From: Cyanophora paradoxa
Lineage: Eukaryota; Glaucocystophyceae; Cyanophorales; Cyanophoraceae
Assembly (NCBI GenBank): GCA_004431415.1
Contig: QPMI01000522.1
Coordinates: forward strand, 1 to 64,000
Length of the DNA: 64,000 bases
Direction of reading: 5' to 3'
In this document: in pieces, positions 29,791 through 42,500 of the stretch
Layout of the letters: each line of letters starts with the position of its first letter
Position numbering within the stretch: the first letter of the stretch is position 1
Notes under the pieces: model-generated
Told to the model about the DNA's origin: nothing
Seen by the model: the letters and a program-made list of their open reading frames with translations, nothing else
The model's database searches: none
Program-made: the position numbers and the translations under genes

Positions 29791-31018
29791 TCATGAGAGG
29801 TTCATGAGAGGTGTTCCCGTACAAGAAGCCGCCGCCGAGAACAAGTGCTTCGAGGGGAGAACTGCTGTTCGTGGACCCTGCGATGGGCAGGTGTCGAAGA
29901 AGAATGCGAGAGCGGTGTGCACGTATGGAAGAGTTGGGAGGTGGCGAACCGGTTGCCCTTCACGACAGATGCCCGCCAGCGCGTTGCCGTAGACGTCGTT
30001 GCCCTCGACCACGCCCCGCCCGTTCTCGTGCACATGGATGCCGTACTTCTTGCCGTCGTGTACCTTGTTGCCCCGCACGATGGGGTCCGCGCCGGTGTCG
30101 ATCGCAATGCCCGCCAGCGCGTTGCCGTAGACGTCGTTGCCCTCCACCGTGCCACGCCCGTTCTCAAACACGAGGATGCCGCACTGCTTGCCGTCGTGGA
30201 CCATGTTGCTCCGCACGATTGGGTCCGCACCGATGCCGATTTCGATGCCCCCCAGCGCGTTGCCGTAGACGTCGTTGCCCTCCACCGTGCCCCGCCCGTT
30301 CTTAAACACGAGGATGCCGCAGAGCTTGCCGTCGTGGACCGTGTTGCCCCGCACGATGGGGTCCGCGCCGGTGCAGATTTTGATGCCCGCCAGCGCGTTG
30401 CCGTAGACGTCGTTGCCCTCTGCGACGCCCTTGGCCGACCTTTGAAAAGCGACGCCACACCTACCACAGCCGTGCAGCACGTTTCCTATGCAGCACAGAA
30501 TTATCGTATTGGGGCGGGAGGCGGAAGTCGGGGGCGGAGGGCGCGGCGCCCACCGCGCAGCGTCGGGGCCGTCTCTGCGCCGTTGACTAAGATGCCGCTG
30601 TAGCGAGAGCTGGACACGTCGCAGCCCTCCAGAAGCACCCGGCTTCCATCCGTGATTTGCACCGCAGGAATACCGGTAATGGTTTCAGGGAAGTCCCTGA
30701 GACCGGCGCCCCGTATCGTAATGCCCTTCACGCTCGGCGCAGCGGGCCCCGCGCAGTGCAGCGCGACGCCTTGGTTGCACTCGAGGACGGCCTCCCGCGG
30801 CCCGACGATGTTCACGTCCTTCTCGAGCACCAGCTCCTCCTTGTACCTACGAGGAGGGATGTATTCGAGCTTTAGCGGGAGGCCCACCGGAGGCAGCGGA
30901 AGGACTTCGCATCTGCACCATCCAGGGTAAAGGCGAATTGTCTGACCAGGCGCGGCTCGCACGACTGCAGCCGCGATGCTCTCCCCTGGCCGCACGTGGA
31001 TTTCCCCCGTAACGGCCT
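29791..31018 (-). CDS. Right-handed beta-helix repeat protein (5' end unresolved)
   Basis: The exon ending at 31,018 reads VTGEIHVRPGES and starts a classic beta-helix head (PGQTIRLYPG, VLEKDVNIVG, VKGITIRGAG). An intron (donor GTGGGC near 30,530; acceptor near 30,483) joins TLRG to NVLHGCGRCG. Then come repeated 46-residue units of the form GNDVYGNALAGI...GADPIVRGN.VHDGK..GI.V.ENGRG.VE. At DNA level the units repeat every 138 bp (for example 29,968, 30,106, 30,244, 30,382) and are nearly identical. Proteins of this kind include FBXO11-like and pectate-lyase-like folds and NosD-type surface proteins; the reaction, if any, is unknown. The tail after the last repeat is not repetitive. The start codon was not found, since upstream DNA is a G-rich minisatellite. 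Confidence 0.75.
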
Positions 31019-31084
31019 GCGCGCCACGAGAATCAGCCCATCACGAGAAATGCCCAGGGTAAAGAGAGAGGCGGGGGCGGGGGG

Positions 31085-31772
31085 GCGGCGGGGGGTGGGT
31101 GAGAGGGGGGGGGAGGGGGGGAGGGGGGGGAGGGAGGGGGTGTGTGTGGCGGTGTCCGCGTACCGCAGCAGCGGGGCGGCGGGGCCGCGGGGGTGGCGAA
31201 GCCCGGCGGGGTGGCGGGGCGGCGTGCGCAGCGACGGGCGCTCCCACTGCGGTAGGGGGGAGAGGGGGTTGGGGATGGGGGGGGGGAGGGGAGGGGGGAG
31301 GGGGGGTGCGGCGGTGTCCGCGTACCGCAGCAGCGGGGCGGCGGGGCCCGGCGGGGGTGGCGGGGCCCGGCGGGGGTGGCGGGGGCGGCGTGCGCTGCGA
31401 GGGGCGCTCCCACTGCGGTAGGGGGGAGAGGGGGTTGGGGATGGGGGTGGGGAGGGGAGGGGGGGAGGGGAGAGGGGGTGTGTGGCGGTGTCCGCGTACC
31501 GCAGCAGCGGGGCGGCGGGCCCGGCGGGGGTGGCGAAGCCCGGCGGGGGTGGCGGGGGCGGCGTGCACAGCGAGGGGCGCTCCCACTGCGGTAGGGAGGA
31601 GAGGGGGTTGGGGATGGGGGGGGGGGGGGGAGGGGAGGGGGGGGGGTGCGGCAGTGTCCGCGTACCGCAGCAAGGGCGGGGCGGCGGGGCCCGGCGGGGG
31701 TGGCGGGGCCCGGCGGGGGTGGCGGGGGCGGCGTGCGCTGCGAGGGGCGCTCCCACTGCGGTATACCCCGTG
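31085..31772. repeat. G-rich minisatellite, four units of about 165-175 bp
   Basis: Each unit carries GTGTCCGCGTACCGCAGCAG near its start and GGGCGCTCCCACTGCGGTA near its end (ends near 31,251, 31,416, 31,592 and 31,763), joined by long G runs (GGGGGAGGGGAGGGG). Open frames across it are compositional and not supported as genes. The G runs could form quadruplexes. Confidence 0.85.
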
Positions 31773-32058
31773 TTAGTTCTACGGCCCAGGCCAGGGCCCT
31801 CGCCTACGTGTCAGATGCTCGCGGCGCCGGCTTGCCTGGGTCTGGCCTGTCTCCTCGTGCCAAAAATACTGCGGAAAACGGTCTCGACGCGTACGGGGGC
31901 GTAAAGGTGAAGAGAAGGAAGCGGACCGTTTGCCCGTCGGGGTTCTGGGCCGTGCTCCATCCCGGCGGCAGCTGTGGTGGCGGAGGGGGGCGCGTCGCCC
32001 CGGCCCCCGCCGGCCCCAGGCCCGTTCCGGAGCCCCTTCCTTCGCCCTGCAGCGGCGC
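31773..32058. other. Intergenic or 3' region of the TIR gene
   Basis: No exon with recognisable homology. The interval may hold the last exon or 3' UTR of the TIR gene. Confidence 0.3.
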
Positions 32059-33047
32059 TCAACAAGGAGTTTGTGAAGCGGTGCGGCGGGTGTGGCGCAG
32101 GCTCGTGATCACCTGCGACGAGTTTGTGGACCGGCTGGCGCCGGCACTGTGATTGACTGGGCTTGGGGCGGTCGTCGCGGCGGCAGCCGCTGCCGGCGCC
32201 GCCGCCGCGGGAGGCTCGCCCTCTATGCGGAATGGCTGCGCCGAGTCGAAGCGCTCGAGAAGTTCCCGCATCGCCGCGTCGCGGTGCAGCCTCTCCCGCA
32301 TGTACTGCACCGCCTGCGTGCGAGGAGGCGTGAAGCGAGGCGAGTGCGGTGCGGCGCGGCGTGGGCGCGGGCCTTGATCATGAGGACGTGCTGCAGGGTC
32401 CAGCGCAGCTCCGCGTCGTGCATCTCGTCGATCCGCGGCAGCGGCGTCTGCGAGTCGACTGCGGCCGCTTCACGATCAGCGGTCGACAAAAGAGCTTAAG
32501 CGGCCGGGGAGCGAGGAGAGGGCACCCTGGGGGAAGTTGGGGACGCGCTCGCGGTCCCATACGATGAGGATGCGGCGCTGGGAGCGGACGGCGGCGGCGA
32601 GCTCCCGCAGAACGAACAGGCTCTCAAAGACATCTGCGGCGCGAGGAGGGCCGGGGCGTCAGATGGCGGACGCCGCGGGATGCAGATGCAGAGGCGCACC
32701 GGGGGTTATGAGGAGGACGAAGCAGCGCGTTTTTCGGATGTTCACATCGAGGTCGTGGATGTCGTCAAGCGTATCTGCGTCGAGGAAGATGCGAATCCCC
32801 GGGCGCATCACCTCAAGCTGCGCGGGCCATGATATATATAATGAGATCGAGCCGGTAATATAATGGACATAATAACCTCGACTTTGATGCGACCGGCGAG
32901 GTCGCTGGCGGTCGTCTGCTTGTGGGAGAGGAAGAGATCGTACTGGTACCGCGGCCGCCTGATACGTCGTTCCTGCAGCGGAGCATTGCAGTACGCGTCG
33001 ATCGGTCGGACTCGATCGCGAGCTTGCGGCCGTTCTAGATCTAGCAT
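32059..33047 (-). CDS. TIR-domain protein
   Basis: ATG 33047 opens a short basic head followed by YQYDLFLSHKQTTASDLAGR, the start of a TIR fold. After an intron (GTTATT donor, CGCAG acceptor near 32,822) the reading continues LEVMRPGIRIFLDADTLDDI and CFVLLITPG. After a second intron comes DVFESLFVLRELAAAV and RRILIVWDRERVPNFPQ. This covers beta-A to the region after alpha-D. TIR domains act as adaptors or as NAD-cleaving enzymes; the usual catalytic Glu position corresponds roughly to the LRELAAA helix, where Glu is present, so NADase activity is possible. Downstream helical exons (DEMHDAELRWTLQHVLM; MRERLHRDAAMRELLERF) and an Ala-rich segment complete the gene. The 3' end is uncertain. It is divergent from NOMO. 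Confidence 0.7.
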
Positions 33048-33558
33048 GCAGCTGGCCGCACCTGATCATGAGCTGAGCTCGCTTTGGCGCTGTCGCTGCT
33101 GGAGAAGAAGTCGCCGATCGCCTTGATTAAGACGTCCATCGCAGAGCCGCAGCTGCAGCCAACCGGTTCCGGTCGACTAGTACTTTAGTGCTGCAGCTGC
33201 GGTTCGAGCTCGAGTCAGCGCGCGAGTGCTTACTTGTCAAACCTCGGAAGACGAGAGTCAGCGCGCGAGTGCTTACTTATGCGGGAGACGAGATCAAACC
33301 TCGGAAGAAAGGCTAGCAGCTGCCAGAAGCGGATGAGTTCGGCCCTCGTCAGCACGCGTACGCGTAAACGTCTACGTACGATCGGATCGACGCGTCTTCG
33401 TCACAGAGGCGCAGTGGTTCGCGGTTTGCTCCGATACAGGTGCTGGCTTGCCCGAATGAGCCGTCCCGCGTGTCTGCGTGGCTTGGGAGGACCTGCTCCG
33501 ACCTGGAGGCGAAAAAGGCGGATCGATCTGGGGTACGCAGTTCGGAAAGCGCGGCAAG
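33048..33558. promoter_or_regulatory. Divergent intergenic region, TIR gene / NOMO
   Basis: About 510 bp with a near-exact direct repeat GAGTCAGCGCGCGAGTGCTTACTT at about 33,212 and 33,255 and an ACGCGTACGCGT dyad near 33,353. No ORF is supported. Promoters of both genes must lie here. Confidence 0.4.
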
Positions 33559-36500
33559 ATGGCCCGCTGGTTCCCAGCAGCAGCGCTGCTGCTGTTGGCC
33601 GCGTTGGCATCGCTAGCACAGGCACATGGCAGCGGCGATGTCGTCGGATGCGGCGGTTTCGTCGAGGCATCCAGCCGGCTCGCGCAGTTGAAAAGCTCTA
33701 CCGACGGCGCTGCGATCGATTTCTCGTCCGTGAAGGTGCGCGTAGCGATCGCGAGGCGCACGCGGGGCGTTCCCTCCGGGGGCGCGCCAAACACGCGCCA
33801 TCGCGCCGGCACCCAGCGGAGGGGCGCTGAACGGCGGCTGTGGCTGTGCGCAGGTGAAGATCGTTACCAATGATGGAGTAGTGAAGTCGAGCACCGAGTG
33901 CTCGCCGTGTGAGCCCCCGCCCGCCCAAGCCGTTGCAGCGCGCCGCGCGCGCGTCCAGCGGCAGACATTGGGCCGCGCTAATCGCGCGACCCGCAGCCGG
34001 ATACTACTTCCTGCCGGTCTACGACAAGGGCCAGTACCTCGTGAAGGTCGAGGGCCCCGATGGCTGGGCATTTGAGGTTCGCGCCACTCGCCCGGCCCGC
34101 CCGCCCGCGCAGCGCGGGGCTGACGCGGCCGGGTCGCCTTGCAGCCCGGCCAGGTCTCGGTCACGATCGGCGACGACAACATGTGCAACGACGGCAAGGA
34201 CATCAACTTCCTTTTCACTGGCTTCACCCTCTCCGGCCGCGTGCGCGCCTCTCTATGTTCCGTGCGGTCTTCGTGCTCTAAACCGCGCGCTACCGTCCAG
34301 GTCACCGGCGTCGGCGAGTGCGCGGCCGGCGCGGGCCCCGCGGGCGTCTCCGTGTCCCTCCACCGTGGCGACCAGCCGCAGGCGCTGGCGACCGCTCAGA
34401 CCGGCGCTGACGGCACCTTCTCGTGCGCTTCCGTCCCGCGACTGTTGCGGCTCGCTCCGCCTTCCTTCTCGCTGATCGATCAATTTCCCGCGGCAGCTTC
34501 TTCAACCTCTTCCCGGACACGTACAAGCTCGCCGCCTCGCACGCGTCCTGGAAGCTCCTGAAGGCTCGCGCCTCTCCCTTCTCTGCGCACCCGCCGCCCG
34601 CACGCGGCGAGCGCGACGCGCAGGACAAGGCGACCGTGACCATGACCTTCGGCAACGCCGAGATCAAGGAGCCTTTCCTCGTCTCCGGCTTCGATGTTTC
34701 GGGCAAGGTCGTCTCCAACAACGAGCCGATGACGGGCGTCGAGGTCTTCCTCTACTCGGACAAGGGCGCCGCCATCGAGGGCTGCGCCGCCCCCTCCTCC
34801 CCCGGCCCCAGTGAGCCCTCGCCTTCCTTCCACGAGCCGCGCTCTTTCTCTGTTCCTGACCGGCCGCGCGCAGTCGCCGGCAAGAAGGCCGTCTGCGTCG
34901 CCAAGTCGGACGCCTCGGGCAAGTACGCGTTCTCCAGGTGCGGCCCCGCGCCCCGCGCCCCGCGTCTCCTTTTGCTTCCCCTCCGACGCCGCCGTTCATC
35001 CGCGCAGCGTCCCCTGCGGCCAGTACTCGGTCGCGGCCCGGTGCGCCCCGCATTCTTCTCCTGTCCCTTCTTTCTTCTTCTCCTGATCCGGCTCGCAGCT
35101 ACTCCTCCGCATACACCAACTTCGAGATCGAGCCTGCGTCGCTCCCGGTCTCCGTCCGCGCAGGCGAGTCCGCTCTCAAGCGTGTTCTCTAGATCTCGTT
35201 CGTTCGCGGGCTGACGGCGCCGGCTCGATCTCGCCGCAGGGAGCGTGCAGGTCGCCAAGCCCTTCTCCGTCGTCGGCTTCTCGATCGGCGGGCGCGTCGT
35301 GCTCAAGGCCGGCGGCGCCGGCGTTGCCGGTGCCTCCGTCCTCGTCGACGGCCAGCAGCGTGCCACGACCGACGCCAACGGGTGCGGCTCGTAGAGTAGA
35401 GGAGCACAAAAGAAATGCGACTGTCGCGGCCTGGCGGCCGGCCCGGCGCGGCGCTGACACGCCCCGCCGCGCAGCGCGTTCATGCTGGAGAAGCTGCAGG
35501 CCGGCTCCTACACCATCGACGCGAAGAAGGAGAACATCGTATTCGCGCCCCTGACCAAGACCCGCGTCGTCCCCAGGTGCCACCAAACCCAAGCTCCGCC
35601 AAATCTAATCCGATCTAATCTAAGCTCCGTTCCTCCGCAGCATGGCGTCGCTCCCCGACGTCGTGGCCTCGGGCTTCTCCGTCTGCGGCCGCCTCGCCAT
35701 CGACAAGGCCCCCTCCGACCTCGGCAGGTGCGCCCGCCCGCGCCGAGCCGAGCAGAGGCCGCCTTAGCTCTAGCTCAGCTTAAGAAGCAAGCTCAAACTA
35801 ACAGAGACGACCGCACAAGCATTCTTATCCGCCGCTGACGCGCCGCGTCGCCCCGCAGCAAGGCGCTGCAGCGGGAGGTCGTCCTCCGCAAGCCCGACGG
35901 CGGCCTCGTCCAGCGGTCCGACCCCGCCCGCCCCGCCCCGCCCCGCCCCCCGCCCGGCCCCGTGCTTCTAGGAGAGGGTTGAGATCTGCACCGCGGGCGA
36001 GTTCTAGCTCCGTCCCGTGATCCTGGGAGAGGGTTTGGAGTCTCGTCGATGGTGGATATTATTAATCTCTGCGCATGGCCGTTCGCTCGCCCGGTCAAAA
36101 TCTGACGATCGCCCCGCCCCGCCCCCCGCCCCGCAGGATGTCGGACGACAAGGGACGCTTCTGCTTCGAGGGCGTCGCCCCCGGCGCCTACGCCGTGTAC
36201 CCCACCATCTCCGCCGCCGAGCGGCAGGCCGGCCTGGCGCTGTACCCCGCCGAGCGCGAGGTCACCGTCGCCGACGCCCCCGTCCTCAACGCCGACTTCT
36301 CCCAGGTCCGAAACCGATTGAACATATTAGAAACGTGTTTTGGGAACCCTTGTTTTCAGTTAGAGTTCACTCATGTTCTCTAGTAGCTTGCGGCCCGTTA
36401 GAGACGGCTCCATTCGCTACGCTCCTAGTTCCCGGCCGCGACTCACTCACTCCGGCCTCGCGCGCAGAGCCGGGTGACGGTCAGCGGCAAGGTCTCCTGC

Positions 36501-39500
36501 ATCGAGAAGCCCTGCGCCGGCGTCTCCGTCACCCTCACCCGCGCCGGCGGCTCCGCCCGCCCCGTCACCGCCCGCCTCGAGGGTCCGCCTCCCTTCCATC
36601 CGCGCGTCCAAACCCCTTCTCCTCGCCTCACCGTTCCCGGCAGGCGACGACTCGTTCAAGTTCGCGGAGGTGCTGCCGGGCACGTACCAGCTCTCGGCCT
36701 CGCAGGACGCGTGGTGCTGGGACAAGCAGGCCCTCACCGTCGAGGTCAGTGCGAACGAATCAGCGGGCAAACACTGGGCGCTTAGTCTTCAGATTAGCGC
36801 GCCGCGCCCGTCCCGGCCCCCTCCCACCAGCTCGCGAGCGAGGGAGCCCTCCCAAGCGAGCCCGGCCGGACCTGATCTACTCTCCCGCGTGCTCCCCGCA
36901 GGTGGGGAACAAGGACGTGGCGGACGTCGCCCTCTCCCAGAAGGGCTACGCCATGTCCCTCTCCATCAGGCGAGCCCGCCCCGCTCCGATTATAATGTTT
37001 GGGAGGCCAGAAGGCGGCTAGAGGGATGGATGGCTGCTTCGATCTAGCCGTCGCCAGCTCCCGATCCTATCTTTCGGTCTAGCAGTCGATCTAGCATCGA
37101 TAACTGCGTCGATCTGTTCCTATCCTGTTTTTGCTGACGGGCGCCCCCATCCCCCGGCAGCCATGACGCCTCGGTGGCGCTCTCGCGGGAGGGCGCCTCG
37201 GACGCCCCGCAGACCCTCCAGCTCAAGCGCGGCCAGAGCCAGCACTGCGTCCCCAGGGCCGGCGCGCCCGCCCCGCCCTCTGCTAGGCTGAGCCGGCCTC
37301 GCTGAGCTGCGCCTCTTCTTCTTTTGCTTTGCAGGCGCGTACAAGCTGGAGCCGCGCGGGTGCTACAAGTTCGACAAGGAGTCGTACCGCTTCGACACGG
37401 CGCGGCCCCGCCTCGTCGAGATGGAGGCGTGTCCCCTTCTCCTTCTCTCCCTACTACTACTACGCATCCGCTGACTGCTCCCCGCTCTTTCTAGGTGTCC
37501 CAGTACCTGCTGACGGGCTCGCTGGTCCCCGCCGGCGGCGCAACGGCCGAGGCCGGCGCCGTGCAGCTCACCTTCAAGTCCTCCCGCGCCCAGTCCGACG
37601 GCAGTGCGCTCGCCCCGCCCTCGCCCCGCCCGTCTAGAGGACTCGGTTAACTATGGCCATCAATCTGCATATCTATCTATCTATCTATCTATCCTATTTG
37701 TGGTTAGCTTTCTATCTATCTATCCATATCTCCGCCCGCGCTCTTGCTTCTTTCGGACACGGCTGACCGCCCCCGCCCTCCGCCCTTCTTCCTTCTGGCT
37801 TTCGGCCGCGGCTGATCGCCCCGCCCCGCAGCCTCGGTGAACGCTGAGGTGGCGGACGGCAAGTACACTTACACCTACTGGGCCTCCCTCGGCGAGACCG
37901 TAGAGGTTCGCCCGCCTTCGTGTACCCCCCGCGCCCCGCGCCCTGCACCCCCTGACGTGCGCACGCGCCCCGCCTCCGCCCTTCGCAGGTCGTGCCCAAG
38001 TCGAAGTCGCTGCTCTTCTACCCCAAGACCCGCACCGCCTCGGTCACCAAGGCGCGCCGCCCTCCGCCCCTCCCATCCGAGCCGCCGAGAGGGCCGCCCC
38101 GCTGATCCACAGGGGCGCAGGCGGAGTGCCAGAAGCCGGTGGAGGCGATCGAGTGCCGCCCCGGCGTCTTCCTCAAGGGCAAGGTCGCCGCCGTCGGTGC
38201 GCCCCGCCGCCCCGCCCCGCCCCGCCCCGCCCCGCTCCGCTGTCCCTCGCCGTGCCGTCTTTCTCCAACGCAATGCACGGCGGCTCTTAAGATGTCACAC
38301 ACATGTCTCTACCTACCTCCCGACGCATCATCTGTCTGACTCCGCCCTTCCCTCGCGGCAGCCGGCGTGGAGATCACGGTGACGAGCGAGACGACTGGCG
38401 ACGTGGTGGCGCGCACGACGACCGACGCGAGCGGCGCCTACGCGGCCGGACCCCTCTACGACGACCAGAAGTACAAGGTGGTGCGTTGCGGGCGGGCGGG
38501 CGGCGGGAGGCTAGGCCCTGGCGGCTGGCTGTTTCCCTTGCTCCTTCCCCCCCCCGCTTTCCCTCTTTCTTGCGCCGCGCGCCGCCGGGGGTGACGATAT
38601 TCTATTTTTGGTCTGTGTTTTTGATGGACCCTGATATCAAACTCCTGTCCTACCCAAGCCCTACTACCCCACCTGCTTTTCCTCTTTCTTGCGCCGCGCC
38701 GCGCCGCGCCGGGGGTGACGATATTCTATTTTTGGTCTGTGTTTTTGATGGACCCTGATATCAAACTCCTGTCCGACCCAAAATTCGCGCGCGTCCCTCA
38801 AGCTTCCCCGCCGGTTCCAACGGACCTTTCCCCCCCGTTCGTTCCTCACGCGTCGGTACCCCCCTCCCCGCAGAGCGCCTTCAAGGACGGGTACGCGATC
38901 GAGGAGGACCCGTCGGCCCCCGGCCGCAACTTCGTCGCCTCCCGCCTCGGCTCCGTCCAGGTGCGAACGAAGTGGGGGGGGTAGAGGCTGGGCCGGGCGC
39001 GGCCGGGGCCTGCATGGGACTTCAGATCGGCCCGGCGCCTGCCTCTCCGTCCCGTGACTCACGGGCGGGGCGGGGCGGCAGGCGACCGTGACGGAGGGCG
39101 GCGAGGGCGTCTCCGGCGTGCTTCTCTCCCTCTCCAGGTCCGCTCAGATCAGATCTGATCTGATCTGATCTGATCTGTGATTCGATCTGACCCGGGCGCT
39201 CAGCCGCGGCTTCCGCTCGAACAACGTGACCCTCGCGGGCGGCCAGCTGACGTTCCTCAACCTCGCCCCGGGGGAGTACTACCTCAAGCCCGCCCTCAAG
39301 GAGTACGTCTTCACGCCCGCCGCCGCCGTGCGTACCCCCGCATCCGCCCCTCCTCCTGCCCGTACCCCTCTGCTCGCCCTTGCTGAACACGCCGCGGAAC
39401 GGAACGAACGCAGACGATCACCGTGGGCCAGGGCGAGGCCAAGACCGCCTCCTTCGCCGCCTCCCGTACCCAGTACAGGTGCCCCCTCCCCCTCGTTTTC

Positions 39501-42500
39501 CCATAGGGTCGGGGGGCGAGGGTACCGCTTTTCCAATTTCCTCTTCCCGCGCGGGGGTGACGATATTTTTATTTTTGGTCTGTGTTTTTGATGGACCCTG
39601 ATATCAAACTCCTGTCCGACCCAAGCCCTACTACCCTCCCGCTTATCTCTCTTTCTTGCGCCGCGCCGCGCCGGGGGTGACGATATTCTATTTTTGGTCT
39701 GTGTTTTTGATGGACCCTGATATCAAACTCCTGTCCGACCCAAGCCCTACTACCCTCCCGCTTATCTCTCTTTCTTGCGCCGCGCCGCGCCGGGGGTGAC
39801 GATATTCTATTTTTGGTCTGTGTTTTTGATGGACCCTGATATTAAACTCCTGTCCGACCCAAGCCCTACTACCCTCCCGCTTATCTCTCTTTCTTGCGCC
39901 GCGCCGCGCCGGGGATGACGATATTCTATTTTTGGTCTGTGTTTTTGATGGACCCTGATATCAAACTCCTGTCCGACCCAAGCCGCACGCCCTTCCCACT
40001 TCGACCCTTTCTCCCCCCCTCTGCTCCCCCTCTTTCCCCTCCGTTTCTGACGCCGGGCGACGCGGCGCAGCGTCTTCGGTGTTGTCCGCTCTCTGAACGG
40101 CGACGCGGAGAAGGCCGTCGCCGTGGAGGCCGTCGGCCCTAAGGTCCGTGTTCCCCCTTAAGGCATAGCGTAGCGTTGCGTTCTGCTTTCGTTTTCCGGT
40201 CGAGAGCCCTCCCTTACGGTCTGGCGGCCGCTGTGCATCGGCCTGCCAAACAACCCAGGGCGGGCATACGGAATCTAGACCCGTTTTCTAAAGGGCTGGG
40301 CGTGTTACCACCGCGCCCCGCTCTTCGCTTGATGGGCACAGCACCTAGCTCCCTCCTCTCGCTATTTAGCCCTCCCTTACGGTCTGGCGGCCGCTGTGCA
40401 TCGGCCTGCCAAACAACCCAGGGCGGGCATACGGAATCTAGACCCGTTTTCTAAAGGGCTGGGCGTGTTACCACCGCGCCCCGCTCTTCGCTTGATGGGC
40501 ACAGCACCTAGCTCCCTCCTCTCGCTATTTAGCCCTCCCTTACGGTCTGGCGGCCGCTGTGCATCGGCCTGCCAAACAACCCAGGGCGGGCATACGGAAT
40601 CTAGACCCGTTTTCTAAAGGGCTGGGCGTGTTACCACCGCGCCCCGCTCTTCGCTTGATGGGCACAGCACCTAGCTCCCTCCTCTCGCTATTTAGCCCTC
40701 CCTTACGGTCTGGCGGCCGCTGTGCATCGGCCTGCCAAACAACCCAGGGCGGGCATACGGAATCTAGACCCGTTTTCTAAAGGGCTGGGCGTGTTACCAC
40801 CGCGCCCCGCTCTTCGCTTGATGGGCACAGCACCTAGCTCCCTCCTCTCGCTATTTAGCCCTCCCTTACGGTCTGGCGGCCGCTGTGCATCGGCCTGCCA
40901 AACAACCCAGGGCGGGCATACGGAATCTAGACCCGTTTTCTAAAGGGCTGGGCGTGTTACCACCGCGCCCCGCTCTTCGCTTGATGGGCACAGCACCTAG
41001 CTCCCTCCTCTCGCTATTTAGCCCTCCCTTACGGTCTGGCGGCCGCTGTGCATCGGCCTGCCAAACAACCCAGGGCGGGCATACGGAATCTAGACCCGTT
41101 TTCTAAAGGGCGGGGCGCGCAGCCTCCGCGCCCCGCTCTTCGCTTGATGGGCACAGCACCACCCCACCTCTCTTTCTCGGCGCTTTCCTCCCCCCATCCC
41201 CACCCAGCGCCCCTGCATGTACCCCCGCCCCATCTCAACCGCCCGCCTCGCCTCACGCAGGGCGAGATCGAGGAGGCGCTGACGGACGCGGAGGGGGCGT
41301 TCCGCGTGCGCGGCCTCGACCCCGGCAAGACCGTGCGCGCCCCCTCCCTTCCGGGGGCTAGCCGGCCGGCCGGCTACGATCCTAAATTACATAGAGAGAT
41401 GCCATAGAGTCCGGCAAGCCTCGGGGCGGCTCTTCGGTCGGGCTTGTCTGTTATCCGGGATTCCATTCCGTTTTCCGCGTTCCGTCCTGGCGCCGGGGGT
41501 GACGATATTCTATTTTTTGGTCTGTGTTTTTGATGGACCCTGATATCAAACTCCTGTCCGACCCAAGCCCTACTACCCCACCTGCTTTTCCTCTTTCTTG
41601 CGCCGCGCCGCGCCGCGCCGGGGGTGACGATATTCTATTTTTGGTCTGTGTTTTTGATGGACCCTGATATTAAACTCCTGTCCGACCCAAGCCCTTCCTT
41701 CCTTCCCCCTTCTCTCTCTTTCTTGGTCTCGTTTCGCGCTGGGGATTATCGGGCGCCCGGACGGCCGCGCTCGCGCGGCCCGTGAGGCGGCGCCTTTCGC
41801 CCCCCAGCAGAGCGGCGCCGGCCGCGGGGATAGTGCGCGCTGGGCTCGCCCCCGCGGGGCCCTCCACCCCGCGGGACCGCGCCCCGGCCCCCCGCCCGCA
41901 CATTCCGATCCTTCCTAACCTAACCCAACCTAACCTTATCTACTCTTCCCCTCCCTTGGAGCCTCACCCTCCCTCCCGCGCAGTACACGGTGCGGGTGCG
42001 GGCGGGGGACGCGAACGCGCGGCTGGAGCGGGCCTCGCCCTCGGGCACCACCGTCACCGTCCCCAAGGTCCGCGGAACCTAATCTCAGTGGCCAGCTTCT
42101 GTACCCGGATCTAGATTTTGGGTCGATTTTAGTCGGGATTCTTTCCCTCTCCCGCGCCGCCGCCTCCCCCCGCGCCCGGCTGACCTGCTGTCTCTTCCCC
42201 GCAGGAGGGCGGTGACTCGCGGGGCCTCGAGTTCGTCGCCTTCCGCCGCATCAACAAGGCGCGCCCCCTCCCCCCCTCCCCCCCCCCCCCCTCCCCCCCC
42301 CCCTCTCTTTCGCTGAGGCCCGCCCCGCGCCCGCGCAGTTCGACCTGACGGGGGTGGTGGAGGCGGATCCCGCGCTCCTCCCCACCCTCACCGCCGAGGT
42401 CCGCGATACGCGTACCCCCGCCCCTCCCCTCTCTTCTCTCTCTAGACGCTCCACAGCTAGACGCCAGAGCGCCTGACCACAGCTAGACGCCAGAGCGCCT

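Noticed and set aside
40396-41106. Five identical 73-codon ORFs starting MHRPAKQPRAGIRNL.
   Set aside because: They are one per 163-bp tandem unit and lie in a NOMO intron; a by-product of the repeat.
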